From Nymphaea colorata (Eukaryota > Streptophyta > Magnoliopsida > Nymphaeales > Nymphaeaceae): a stretch of 64,000 nt of DNA. The notes under the pieces were generated by a model that had not been told where the DNA came from, ran no database searches, and worked only from the letters and a program-made list of their open reading frames with translations. The stretch covers positions 24,446,131-24,510,130 of the forward strand of contig NC_045140.1 in assembly GCF_008831285.2 (NCBI RefSeq). The letters run 5' to 3'. The number at the start of each line of letters is the position of its first letter. Position 1 is the stretch's first letter. This document shows, in pieces, positions 12,601 through 26,300 of the stretch. Both the position numbers and the translations under genes were made by a program.

Positions 12601-14307
12601 AATGATTCGTGACACTAATGCATAAAACAATTCCATAAGTGGCAATAATATATAGTTCATGATGTTTCCTCCATCTACCTTCTGTGAAAGAAAGAGGTGG
12701 AAGAATTCTTATCTTCCCTTTTGTTTGGCAAGAGGGAAGCTGCTGACGGGCACACTCTACCAGCTTATGCCAACACCCAATATATCAAACTCCCGAGTCC
12801 TTCAACTTGAAGTTCTTAAAGCTAATCCATCTTATTATGGCCAAATTCTTGAATTCAAGGTTTTGTGAGGTACAACTTTGCCCAAATTTAGTGACGGAAC
12901 GGACTAGATCTTCCCATTCTATGGGACCATGTCACTCATTTAAAACAAATAAGGTGTCTTGCCTTGAAATATTCGGCTGGATTTCACACCATCTATACCA
13001 CTGACGAGTTTTTCCTTGCAAGTCTTAAAGTTCTAGATAACCATTCTTTTAGGTCAATGCGCATGTTGAGAAATTTTCTAACTTGTAAAACAAACCAGAT
13101 AGATTATACCTCATTCAAGTCCTGAAATTTAATGTCCACGGTATGAGAATTAAAATATCTACATTACCTTTCCTCTCCTATACTCAACTGTGTTCCTCTT
13201 GCTTAATAAGCATGTCAGTTATCTGTTTGCTTCCAGGTTTCCTCGTCAAAACCAACAGTTTGGTCTATCCTTCATATGCAAGTTCCAATATACAATACCG
13301 GTTAGGCATACTAATGTCCACACCCTATTCGAATATGGAATTATCAAACTGAAGCCCTCTATGCCCTTTGCCTCCAACTACTCGCCCAGGCACGGGACAC
13401 AATCACCATTAAATCGACCACTGACGAGATGAAAGTAGGACGTTCCAGTTGGGCTAACTTTAGACAACCAAGTAAGTTGACCGTGCTTACGAGGAACCAG
13501 CTCAGATAAGTCAAGTTCGCCCACCTTGGCTTACTTCACGATATGTTCTGGAAAGTAAGATTAAGAAGGAAGAAAAAGAGGTCCTGGAAGCCATAATTTT
13601 AAGAAAGGAAAACGAAGCCGCCAACTTTTAAGAAATGGAAACGAAGCCGCCAACACAAACGGGGCTAAGACCCGTGGAAAAAGACAACCGAACCTGCTCT
13701 CAAGTGCCGCAAGAAGCCAAGAAGTGACCAGCTATCGAACTTGCCAGAGAAATTGCTTTGATCCATAGCAAATCCTCACGAAGGAAGCCCAAGGGGTTTA
13801 AGCGTTTAGGAGAACAACTTACCTATAGAATTTTACGCCACCCAGGCAAGGACAAAAGTCTCGGGGTTTCCTCTAAGAAACGAGGAAAAAATAAAAAATC
13901 ACACACTGAAAAGGATGTCCAGTACTATGGTATTTAACAGGTTCGAAGACAGAAAGCGGACTACCCATTGTTGCCATGTGTTTCATTTTGCATCTGCAGG
14001 AACAGTGGTACAATAGTGTATTTACAAAAACCATGAAGCTCACTGATAAGGAACTGAAAATTCATTTAAGAGCAAACAGTAAGCCGCCCGGGTGCAACTC
14101 GAGTGTGAGAACCCATGCTTCTGTGATACGAGCTCCCAAATATACAAACCTATCGTCCGTGGATAAAGCCACAACGATATTCACTGGTTAATACTTAGTA
14201 CTTAGTTGCTACTATCAGAGACAGATCGTGTTGAATTTGAGTTCTGCAACGACTGTGCGCTGACACTGCTGCAAATAACTTCCTGCTACTAAATGAAATT
14301 TATACAA
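9614..14307. other. Intergenic spacer upstream of LIM and downstream of the NEMP gene
   Basis: About 4.7 kb. The first kilobase upstream of 9614 should contain the LIM promoter, but no clear TATA element was assigned. The section 12660-13950 has a less AT-rich texture and several short plus-strand open frames (for example 12659-12868 and 13143-13432). It could be an old retroelement remnant, but I found no reverse transcriptase, integrase or protease motif. Nothing else is supported. Confidence 0.4.
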
Positions 14308-17300
14308 CTAAAACCATTTGAACCACCGCCCTCCTCTTCTTGTCGTATCGCCACGATCATTATGGTTGGCAGGTGACAAAGTGATTCTTTCAGCATTGTT
14401 GACAGCCCACTGTCCAAACTCCGGTGATGAAACAAGTTCTTTCAACGCTTTTCTGGTCTCATCCTTGGTGAATGCATCCCACTCTTCCTTAGAAAACCTT
14501 TTCCTGTCAGGTGTTCTATGGAATGTAGAGAAATAAGTTCCTTTATCTGGCCGAAAATTGCTTTTCTCTGGTGTCACAGCAGATCGTCCTTCAATAAAAA
14601 AGATATACTAATTAACACACAGACCATACAGGATAAGGAATTACAAAATGAAGACTAAGATAATTTGAGAAATAAAAAAACAGAGAACACTAAAAATATA
14701 CCAAATATAGTGCAGGGAACCCATTTATATGCTTTGGTTCGAGGCTTGAACATTTTAGTCTCCCTTCCCGATACTTCATCAAAAAAGTCTGTTGAAGTCC
14801 CCTCGTAAAGGTAGTCCCTGGCAGAAAATGTCTGAGGGATGCATTTGACTGCTTCAACCAAGTACCTGAGAATTCTAAACCATGTAAAACTTAGGAACTT
14901 AACCCCAAAAATAACCATAAGATAGCATTTGGATGGCACACTACAAAAAATGGTTTTATGAAAACTAGCTTTTTAAAAAATTGTGCTTCTAATCAGTTTT
15001 GAACACTGGTTGGTATGTTTAAAAAAGTCATTCACACCCTTTTGGTTTTTTGCCAAAAGCTACTTTTAGCAAAACTCATTTTTCTTGTCATCCAAACACT
15101 CATGAAACGGTGTTTTGGAAGCAAAATCGTTTTACCTCCAAAAATGAGCTTTGGGGTGTCATCCAAACTGTCCCTAAAGCTTTCATTATGGTATGCAAAA
15201 GAAAATTTCTCATGTGAACCAGGTCCAAAAAGCCAAAAAACATATTCTCTGAACCCAGTGGAAACATCCCACTGAAAAGTATTCCAAGAAATTCAGTTAA
15301 TAAACTGATCCATAAATGATGACCATCAGCTCCAAAGTTTAATCTGAGTTTGTAAAGTTTGGCACTACGATTCGGCCAAGCTACACTAGTGGACATGATT
15401 GAACTTTAAATCAGAAGGCATAGTGCAGCTTACATCAACCAATGATAAAAGATTCCATCCCCGAAGGCTGTCCTACTTGCGGGTAAGAAAGATGCTGCAA
15501 AGACCAATGCTCCTGTTGCCAGAAGGGGATCCAGTGAACTCTGAACCAAATTTAAATGTTAGGCCTAGTGAGACTTCTGCATGAAAAAACTAAGCAGCTG
15601 AAAGAGAAACATACTAGAAAAAAAGTCGTAAACAAGACTTCCAACCAGTGTCGTACATAATTAAGCATATTGTCAAATAGTTATACTACCTAATGTAACT
15701 ATGAAGAAAAAAAATATGACACACCTATTGTATGTTACATAGTGTAACCACAAAGGAAAGCGATAGAATACATCCTTATCAAACTAAGTTTAGGGGTGTA
15801 ACTATACCATATGCAATTACATAGTGTAACCACAAAGGAAAGCGATAGAATACATCCTTATCAAACTAAGTTTAGGGGTGTAACTATACCATATGCATTT
15901 AACTTACAATACACCCCTAAGAACCTATATGGAAAAAAAAAGGATGAAGAAGACCCAGAAGAAGAAAAACAAGAAAGAAATGGGGAAAAAAGGTAGAAGA
16001 AAAAGAATAAAAAATAGAAGAAGAAATATGAAAAGAAAATTAAAACATTTCATTTACTGAGGCACCTAAGTAGCTGAGAATGGAAAAGGTGTGCCCTAGG
16101 CGGGCGCATAGGTGCACTTTTGACTACTAAGCACCCCCCCCCCTATAGCTCTATCATACCATACGCTTACATTATAAGGTGTCTCTGACATTACACCTTC
16201 AAATCATAAAAATGCAAAAAAAAAAAAAAATCAACTCAAACTTAAATAAATTTCCATCGATGAACATTAAGTTCATCACAAAGGCATTTCTACACATTGA
16301 AGCGAAAAAGTAAAAACTATCATAAAAAAAATTAGAGGTTTCATTGGTTTTTGCATGAGAGCCCATGTCTGTCTCTAAAATAAAAAATATTTGATGTCTT
16401 AAAGTTGATCCAAAACTCCACATAGATTAAGAAGTCCAAGAAGTATGTCATGCACAATAAAAAATCGTTCAGTTTTAGTAACCATTCAAGTATTTGCAGT
16501 AATTTGAGTGGTGACTTGTTACATCACATATTTACACAGTTCATGTTTTCTCATTGAGAGAATTCTTTTCTTATTTCCCCAGATTTTTTTTGGTACCTTG
16601 CATAATTTTTAATACTGAAAGATTAAGTAACCACAAAGGAAAGTGATAGAATACATCCTTATCAAACTAAGTTTAGGGGTGTAACTATACCATATGCATT
16701 TAACTTACAATACACCCCTAAGAACCTATATGGAAAAAAAAAGGATGAAGAAGACCCAGAAGAAGAAAAACAAGAAAGAAATGGGGAAAAAAGGTAGAAG
16801 AAAAAGAATAAAAAATAGAAGAAGAAATATGAAAAGAAAATTAAAACATTTCATTTACTGAGGCACCTAAGTAGCTGAGAATGGAAAAGGTGTGCCCTAG
16901 GCGGGCGCATAGGTGCACTTTTGACTACTAAGCACCCCCCCCCCTATAGCTCTATCATACCATACGCTTACATTATAAGGTGTCTCTGACATTACACCTT
17001 CAAATCATAAAAATGCAAAAAAAAAAAAATCAACTCAAACTTAAATAAATTTCCATCGATGAACATTAAGTTCATCACAAAGGCATTTCTACACATTGAA
17101 GCGAAAAAGTAAAAACTATCATAAAAAAAATTAGAGGTTTCATGGTTTTTTGCATGAGAGCCCATGTCTGTCTCTAAAATAAAAAATATTTGATGTCTTA
17201 AAGTTGATCCAAAACTCCACATAGATTAAGAAGTCCAAGAAGTATGTCATGCACAATAAAAAATCGTTCAGTTTTAGTAGCCATTCAAGTATTTGCAGTA

Positions 17301-20300
17301 ATTTGAGTGGTGACTTGTTACATCACATATTTACACAGTTCATGTTTTCTCATTGAGAGAATTCTTTTCTTATTTCCCCAGATTTTTTTTGGTACCTTGC
17401 ATAATTTTTAACACTGAAAGATTAAGTTTTCCATTTTATGCTACCTAACTTATCTAATCATGGCCCAAACAATATGAGTTATATCATGAATTTTTACAAC
17501 AGTGGTTCAAATAATAACACACCTGAGTGATCATCACAGCACCAAAAATCCGAATGGCCCATCTCACAAAAAGAGAAACACTAGCATCAACAGCCCCATC
17601 TTCAGATAAAACAAGCTTCCTGACTCCCCAGAAACCCAACCATGCTCCTGCTAGAACAAGGCAAACTAGCAAAAATAACGCAACCTGTAAAAATTCCATA
17701 CAAACCCAATTTTAATATAAAATATCCGAAACCATCATATAGAGGAAATCAGCATGCAAGGCAACATTGATATGAGAAGAGAATCATGTGAACAGAGGTC
17801 ACTATAAGGAACACAAAAGGCTAACAAGAAGCCTCCCAAACTTCGTTTAAGGGGATTCAATTCAGAACAACTAAGTTCTTATGAGATGCTAAAGTTTATG
17901 TAAAGAATTTATTGTGCTTGGATGCAACCATTAAAAATTCAAACTGTTGAAGATAAGAATGATAAATTTAAGGAGCATTGCTCCACTTTATATATAGTAA
18001 TTGGCAATTCTCATTACAAACTGATTTTTTTTATTTTTAAATTTCTTTTGCAATTAAGGATAATTGCTGTCATCTATATAGAAGATATTCCAACAATATT
18101 TCAATTTTTAACAGGAAATCATTTTCAAGTTCAAACACTTTAAGAAACAGTCAAAATTTTTATGATGTCTTGCAATATGTACTTTTGCCTTTTCCACCTT
18201 ACGTACAAACATACTGTATGCATTTCCAACCTCTGGATACACTCGCGACTCATGTAGCTCCTCTTCAGCAAGAGAGATAGAAAGATTTAAAAGATAATCA
18301 ACCAGAACCCTTTTGTTAGCAATAAAGAGAATATACATGGTTTTACTTTTAACCTCTTTATCTCTTTTACAGTTGTTGCAATAACGAAATAGCAAAAAGT
18401 GGCCAAAGAACCGCCAAGAAACAAAGACGGCATATAGCTGCCTACAATAGATGCTTAGACAACACAGAAGAGTCCCTTATAATAGGGCGACAGACACATA
18501 TTATTGCTTCAAAGCATGAACATAAGATCAGCACATGACAGCTAAAAGAACCAAAAGAAGCATAATAACGAGAAAGACAAACAACAACAAATGCAAAAGG
18601 AGACATTGCCTAAACTTGCACTAAAACTGCATTGAGAGTCAAATTTTAGAGAAACAACAGACATTATTTAACAGGAAAAGTGCTAATGTGCCTCATTAGG
18701 ATATGTATGGATGTCCAATAAAATGTGAAGGGCTGAGAAATTCTCACAGGATTGTATATATCCTCATTCAGGCCAATATCTGAAAGAACTGAATGCAACA
18801 AACCAGACAGATAGCGTAGTATGACAGTCCCCAAGCCAACCTAATCAGCAAATGCAACGGTGTTAAAACAGAACATACAAGCAAGTGCTCACCCGCATAG
18901 ACAAGAAGACGAGCATTCACTTGCACTGACCACTACAAGGAGTGGCGCCAGCAAAAGGAACCACCACAACAAGAATAAAATACCAAATCAAGAAACTAAC
19001 GAGAGATTAGTATGATGTCTCACAATTGAGCCATAGAGAAAAATCATTAAAGATCTCTTCCGACCTGTTGGCAGCAACTTCATACCCTGTCAATTAGATC
19101 AGATGGTCAATAGTGGACAGCAAGTGAAGTATCCAACGTTAAAGTTAAACTGGTGAAGATGGTGGTTTAAAATGGCACATTAAGAAACTCCCGACACTAT
19201 GTCAGAGTCACTTAAATAGGACTCGAACAACACAAACCATGCACTATCACTGTTCCTCTACACGGCCATTACATGAAGAGGTAAACCAACAGCATTCTGC
19301 TCAAGTGAAAAGAAAAGTTACTAAGAGAGAGAATGATCACCTGAAAAAGCACAATTAAGATGACAAGAACAATGCCCAAAATCATTGCATTACTGTAGTA
19401 AAACATCGCTGACTTGCTCATTTCTGGGGACAGTATTATCAACAATGCGCCCAGAACCAGGAAAATCAAGCGAAATAGCTTTGTTTCTGAAAAAAAAAAC
19501 ATATATATACATACTTGGTGTATTATCATAAAGAGTACAACAATGCAGACAAAGATATCGCAGCAAACCTTCTTCAGTTGACACTTCAAGGGATAAAAAG
19601 GGTGGAGGCATGCATATATCTAGCAGCCTATAGTCATATGGCGACATTGATCCAATCCATGTATCCTTGCTAAGTTTCTCCCATTCCCCTGGAGGGTACA
19701 TCCCTACCTCAATGGATATGTTCCTACAATATCAGAATTCAAAGCTTCGTCCAAATTGATTATGAAGACATCATTAAAAAACTTTAAAACAACACAAGTG
19801 ACATGCTAGACTAAGAATATCATGTTTTCTCCATCCTTCATTGACTGACATGCTAGACTAAGAACATCATGTTTTCTCCATCCTTCATTGACCACTGAGA
19901 GAATCACAATGCAGAAGGCCACTAAATATAATGACAAAATAAAATAATAGAGAATAAAGGAGGAACAAAAGCTATCGATATAAATAGCTGCTAACACATG
20001 AATGTCGTTTAAACATTTATCAAATAATACAGCATTGCTTGTGAAGCTCACTGATGGACTAATCAACTTTCTCATGCTTAATTTTTTTTTTTAAAAAAAA
20101 AACAACCCATTGCCAGAGACAGAAAATGATGACACACTGCATGAAGGACTTGCTGACAAAATATGTGCTAAATCTGGAAAAAATGCAACTTAACACTGTT
20201 GCAAGGAGAGCAAAACAAAGGGAGGTGGTAATTGTGACAGCCATGAAAATCAATTTTTGCATTTCAGAAACAAAAGGATTGTCGAATTGAAACATAAATT

Positions 20301-23300
20301 AACTGCAACTATACTCACCTATGAAAGCATATAACAACTTTTCGTAGATGAACATCAGAACTTGTTTCCAGAATTTTTACCTTCACCCTGAATGTATTTG
20401 AATATTTTTTTAGATTCAGCAACCTTGGAACACCTTGTACATGAATCCTCTGACAAACCATTGTGATTCTAGGCTTAGAAATTGGCGAACCTTCCACCAG
20501 TTGGCCAGAAGAGAGATAAAGTGCTGTAGGATGAGCGGCATCTACAGGACACAATAACATGCTCAAATAAAGAAAAGATATTGCAAGTTCAACAAGTTAC
20601 CACTTACCAGAGGCATGATAAAAGAATATAACCATACTTAAAAACCAAGAACATTGAAATACATGAAATCACTTGAATCCAGGTCACCACAAGCACCAAA
20701 TCTCAGTGACTACAATAATGTTTTCCTTGCCGCGTCCATCTGCAACTTCAAAAGTTGCAAGTCCTTTGTGGTCCAAACTCCAAACTACCATAACAGATCA
20801 TATTTATCCTTCATTTTCAACTTCCAACAAGTACTAGATCAGTCTAGCAAACAAAACTCCAAGAATCTGTCAATGCACTTATGCAACCACATCTGCACGG
20901 CACACACCTAGGTGTCCAGGCAGTCTCGTAAGTAGGAAGCACCCCAAGTTGCATTACTTAAGGGGTTTTTTCATGTAAAAATTCAATTATATTTGAAAAA
21001 GAACTTTATATCTTTAAAGTTCTGCTATGAACTCTCAACTAGAGAAGATCAGAAACAAAATTTTACAAATCTCATCAAATATTGCTTAACACGAACACAG
21101 CAGGGACAATAATGATAATTAGACATAACAGATACAATCCAAAACCAGATTTAGAGCATTGCGGGAAAGGACAATACAGCAAATCACTCGTCAGCAAGTT
21201 GGTTAAGAAATTGTGATAGTGAAACATAAATCAGAATCCTGTCATCAAAGAGTGCCCCTTGGAGAAGGAAAGATGGGAAATTATGATTTCAGTACTTTAT
21301 CTAGCTTATATCAGCAAAAGGAAAATGTGACCAAAGACATCAAACACAGCCAGAGAATGATGAAATCAAGATTGCCTTGGAGGACAACTGAGTCAAATGG
21401 ATTTATATAAATAAGGCTCTGCAGAATGGATGCAAAAAAGGTTTTCTTGCCATTTGCAAAAAATGGATAAGGAATGCCAGAAGTTCGGTAAGTGGGATGT
21501 TGATGAGCTAGAAACAACATTGATTTTGCTACAGACACATTGGCAATTCAAGAAATAAGCAACTAACTGCATATTTCTTAGTACATGTAGCATCCAGTCA
21601 ACAATAGTCAGCCTAAATTTGTGGGCATCCAGCATCATATATATGAAGAGAAGAACATATGAACAACCACTATTCAACTCACATAAACAAATAAGATGGG
21701 AATGAGAATAAGTAAAGAAGACGCCAGCCTCCTTTCGCTATTATATTGGCTAGTTGGTTAAGAACTTGTAGCAATGCACTAAAATTTTGATTATCTTGCC
21801 ATCAAAGGGTACCCTTTGGAGAGGGAAATTGGAAGGTGGAAAACTATGATTCTACTACTTTATCTGGCTCATATTAGAAACAAATTTTAGGTGTTAAAGG
21901 CCATAAAGAAAATGTACTCAAATTCAAAGCCACACAACCACAAATAGCAAACCAAGAGATGCAGATTGTCTTGGAGACTGAACAAATCAATCTACATAAG
22001 AAGGGCATCAAAGAATAGATGGAAACAAGAGAAACATAGCTGTTTACAAAATCTGGCCACCTACCTATGTACTAACTGTAGACTGAATACTCGAGATGAA
22101 GGCAAAACCAAGCAATGGTTCTGGAGACAAACTAACAAGTAACAATATAGGCATAACTAAGCAGCATGCTTTCATCAAACCAACAATCAACAAGCAGCCA
22201 TGCACTTTCGCAACATAACAAGTAATCATAGAGAGCATAATAGAATGGATACAAGCAGAACCATAACAAGACCTGTGTGACACAGGTCGCTTGTTTTGCC
22301 CAGGTAGCCATGTCAGGTACGTGGGAACGGCGACACGGGTACGGCTGGGGTAGGGCTGCATTTTAAAAAATTTTAAATTATATTTTCAAACTTAATTTTT
22401 TCACTATTTTTTTATTTTTCCCTTCTTTTATATTTCCCTTCCAATAAGGTTCTATATTTTCCTCTCATTTTTCTTTAATTTTGAGACTTTTTATAGATTA
22501 TAAGACTACTAATTTTTTTTTCATTTGATCATTTTTGAGAATTTAAAAATTTGCCGTACCCGTGTACCCATAATTTTCAAAATCACCGTACCCAAACCCG
22601 TATTGCCATACCCGTACCCGTACCGTACCCGCACCCATGTGACATAGAACTAAGGCTGGGCCTGGCCCGGCCCGGGCCCGGGCGGGGAGGGCAGCCCGGC
22701 CGGCCCGACTCCCGCCCTCGGGCGGTCGGGCGGCCTCCGCCCTGAGCCCTCGGCTCGCTCTCCACCTCCCTCTGCTCCGTCTCCCTTTCCCTTCCGTCTC
22801 CCTCTCCTTCTGCTCCTCCATTCCGTCTCCCTCTCCTTTTGCTCCTTCTCCCTTCCGTCTCCCTCTCCCTCTGCTCCCTTCCGTCTCCTTCTCCCTCTGC
22901 TCCCTCTCCCTTCCGTCTCCCTCTCCCTCTCCCTTCTGTCTCCCTCTCCGCCTCCGTCCACCGCAGCCCCGCTCGCTCCCCTCCCTCTCCGCCTCCATCT
23001 CCCTCTTCTCCCTCTCCCTTTCCGCCTCCGTCCACCGCAGCCCCTCCCTCTCCGCCTCCGTCCACCGCAGCTCCCCTCCCTCTCCGCCGCGATGGCCGGA
23101 CGTCTTGGCGGCATCCGCCGGCGGCCACCCACGAAGTTGGGTGGCCTGCCGGTGAAAAACCACCGCCCGCCTGCCGTTCGGCAGGCGAGCTGTGGAGGGC
23201 CTGGACGAGACGCTCGACCGCTCGGGCAGTCGAGCACGGGTCGGGTCCGGAGCGCGGGTCGGGTCTGCCAAACAGGCCGGGCCTGATTTCTGTGGACCAG

Positions 23301-26300
23301 GCCCGGTACCCGGCCCGGCAATATATCGGGCCGGGCTCGGGCCCGGGTTTTAGGCCCGACAGGCCGACCCGGCCCGGCCCGGCCCGATACCCACTCCTAC
23401 ATAGAACAAGACCAATCACAACAACATATGAAGCAGAAAAACAACAAAACTTGAAGTCATCATCATGCCTTCAAGAAATCAAGGGCAGGAAGAGGAACCA
23501 AGCATAATAAATTTCAGAAGTTCAGTGAGTGGGAAAGTTGGAAAGTTAGAAACAACAGCCAGCCACTTTTCTTCTGCCAGCTTGTTGATTTTGCTACAGC
23601 CTTCTTGGTACATGCAGAATCCTACCAACAACACTCACCCTAAATTTGTGGCCATCATATATATGAATAAAAGAGCAAATGAACAACGACGCAAACCTAA
23701 AACACAAACAAAACCCCCTTCCCCATGAACGAAAATGAAGGGAATAAGAATAAGTAGAGAAAACATAGATCAGAAAATTTTCACATTGCAGTAAAAATTT
23801 TACTATCGTCATCAGAGTAACATTTGGAGAGGATACTAAAAGATAGGAAATTATGAATCTTATTCTACTACTTTATCTAGCTGATACTAGAAAGAAATTC
23901 CGATTGTTAAAGGCAGTAAAGCAAATGTAATTAAAGAGAAACAACCAGAAACAGCAAACCAATAGATGCAGATAGCTGGCTCACCAAATCAAATGGCTTT
24001 ATATAAGAAGGGCCATCAAAGAATAGATGCAAACAAGAAACCCATTCCCCCTTGGCAGTATCTGGACACCGATCTATCATCACTAACTAAAGACTGTGCA
24101 CTCGAGATGAAGGCAAAATCAAGCAAGTAGATTCAGGAGGTGACAAGCTAACAACTAGAGTGGACAATTTAGCACAACCCATTCATCAAACCAACAATGA
24201 ACAAGCATCCATGAACTTTTGCCATGTAACAAGTCACTATAGAGAGCACAGTAGAACGGCCACAAACAAAATTCATAACAAGACCAATTACACAACATAT
24301 GAAGTAAACAAACAATAACATGTGAACTGTTGATGCCTTGAAGAAGCTGAAGGCATAAGGAGGAGTAGAATGTAATGAATGTCAGAAGTTCGGTAAGCAG
24401 GATGTTGATGAGTTTGAACAACAGCCGACCAGTTTGCTTCCGCAAGCTCATTTTTGCTACAGCCGTATTGGCAATTCAAGAAATAAGCAATCAGCTGCAC
24501 ATTTCTTGGTACATGCAGCGTACTACCAACACTAGTAGTAAGCCCAAATATGTGAGCATCATAAATGTGAATTAAAGAGAATATGAAGAAACACAACACC
24601 AGAAACACTCTAACCCCTCCCATCAACAAATAGAAAGGAAGTGAGATAAGTAGGGAAAATACAGACCTCCTCCCTCTATTACAATGGCTAGTTGGTTAGG
24701 AAATTTTCACAACGCAGTAAAAATCTGACTATCCTGTCATCAAAAAATACCCTTTGGACAGGGAAATTGAGAGGTGGAAAATTCTGAATTTACTACTTTA
24801 TCTAAATCATCCTAGAACGAAATTTCAAGTGTTAAAATTTAAAAGGCAGTAAAGTAAATGCAGTCAAAGAGACAACCAGAAATAGTGAACCAATAGATGC
24901 AGATCGCCTTGGAGGCTGACCAAACCAAATGGCCTCACATCAGAAGGGCGATCGAGGAATACATGTAAATAAGAACATCCTTGACAATGTGCAGAATCTA
25001 GACATCCACATATCCTCACTAACTAAAGACCCCAAACTCGAGATGAGGGCAACACCAAGCAAGTTAGTTCAGAAGGCAAAGTAACAACATAGATTTGACA
25101 ATTTACTAGAATGCTTACACCAAACCAGAAATCAACAAGCATCCATGCACCTTTATGATGTAACAAGTCCATGACAGGAGATATTATAACAGCATAAGAA
25201 TTAAACAAACAAAGAATGTAAAGCTTTGATTCCACCAAGAAGTTGAGGGCATAAGAAATTGGGGATAATGAATGTCAGAAGCTCGGTAAGCGGGATGTTG
25301 ATGAGTTAGAAACAACAGCCGGCCAGTTTGCTTCTGCAAGCTTGTTGATTTGGCTACAGCCGCATTGGCCATTCAAGAAATAGGCAACAAGCTGCACATT
25401 TCTTGGTACATGTAGCTTCCTACCAACACTAGTAATAAGCCTAAATGTGTGGACATCATCTATGTGAGTTGAAAGAGAATATGAATGACCACAACACCAA
25501 AAACAGTCACAAACCCCTTCCTCATCAACAAATAGAAAGGCAGTGGGGATAAGCAGCGAAAATACAAACCTCCTTCCTCTATTACACTGGCAAGTTGGTT
25601 AAGACAGTCCCTAGTAATAAGCCTAAATGTGTGGCCATCATCTATGTGAGTTGAAAGAGAATATGAATGACCACAACACCAAAAACAGTCACAAACCCCT
25701 TCCTCATCAACAAATAGAAAGGCAGTGGGGATAAGCAGCGAAAATACAGACCTCCTTCCTCTATTACACTGGCAAGTTGGTTAAGACAGTCCTCCTTCCT
25801 CTATTACACTGGAAAATTTTCAGAATGCAGTAAAAGACTTGACTACCTTGTCATTAAAGAGTACCATTAGGAGAGGGAAACTGAATGGTTGGAAACTATG
25901 ATCGTACTACTTTATCTAGCTCATACTAGAAGTAGAAAGTAATTTCAAGTGTTAAAAGGTAGTAAAAAAAAATGTAGTCAAAGGAACACAACAAGAAACA
26001 GTGGACCAATAGATGTAGATTGCCTTGGAGGGTGACCAAAGCAAATGGCTTTATATAAAAGGGCTGTCAGAGAATAGATGTAAATAACAGCATCCATTGA
26101 CTGTTTGCAAAATCCGGACACTGATCTATCATCACCAACCAAATACTAAAAACTCGAGAGAAGGCCAAACCAAGCAAGTTGGGTTCAGGAGACGAAGTAA
26201 TAGACTTAACAATTTAGTAGAATGACTTAATCAAACCAACAAGCAACCACACACTTTTAAGACGTAACAAGTAATCATAGAGAGCATAGTAGAATGGCTA

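Noticed and set aside
12659-13432. Series of short plus-strand open frames suggesting an old retroelement
   Set aside because: No protease, reverse transcriptase, RNase H or integrase motif and no LTR pair could be found.
15100-15396. Minus-strand 98-codon frame as a possible extra NEMP exon
   Set aside because: The exon pair 15540-15434 and 14874-14702 joins in phase at consensus sites without it, and part of this frame is inside a MITE.
22543-23507. Open frames of 222-278 codons on both strands
   Set aside because: They fall in a GC-rich, low-complexity nested transposon. Stops are rare by composition, several frames are open at once, and the peptides are Arg/Gly/Glu- or Ser/Pro-only.
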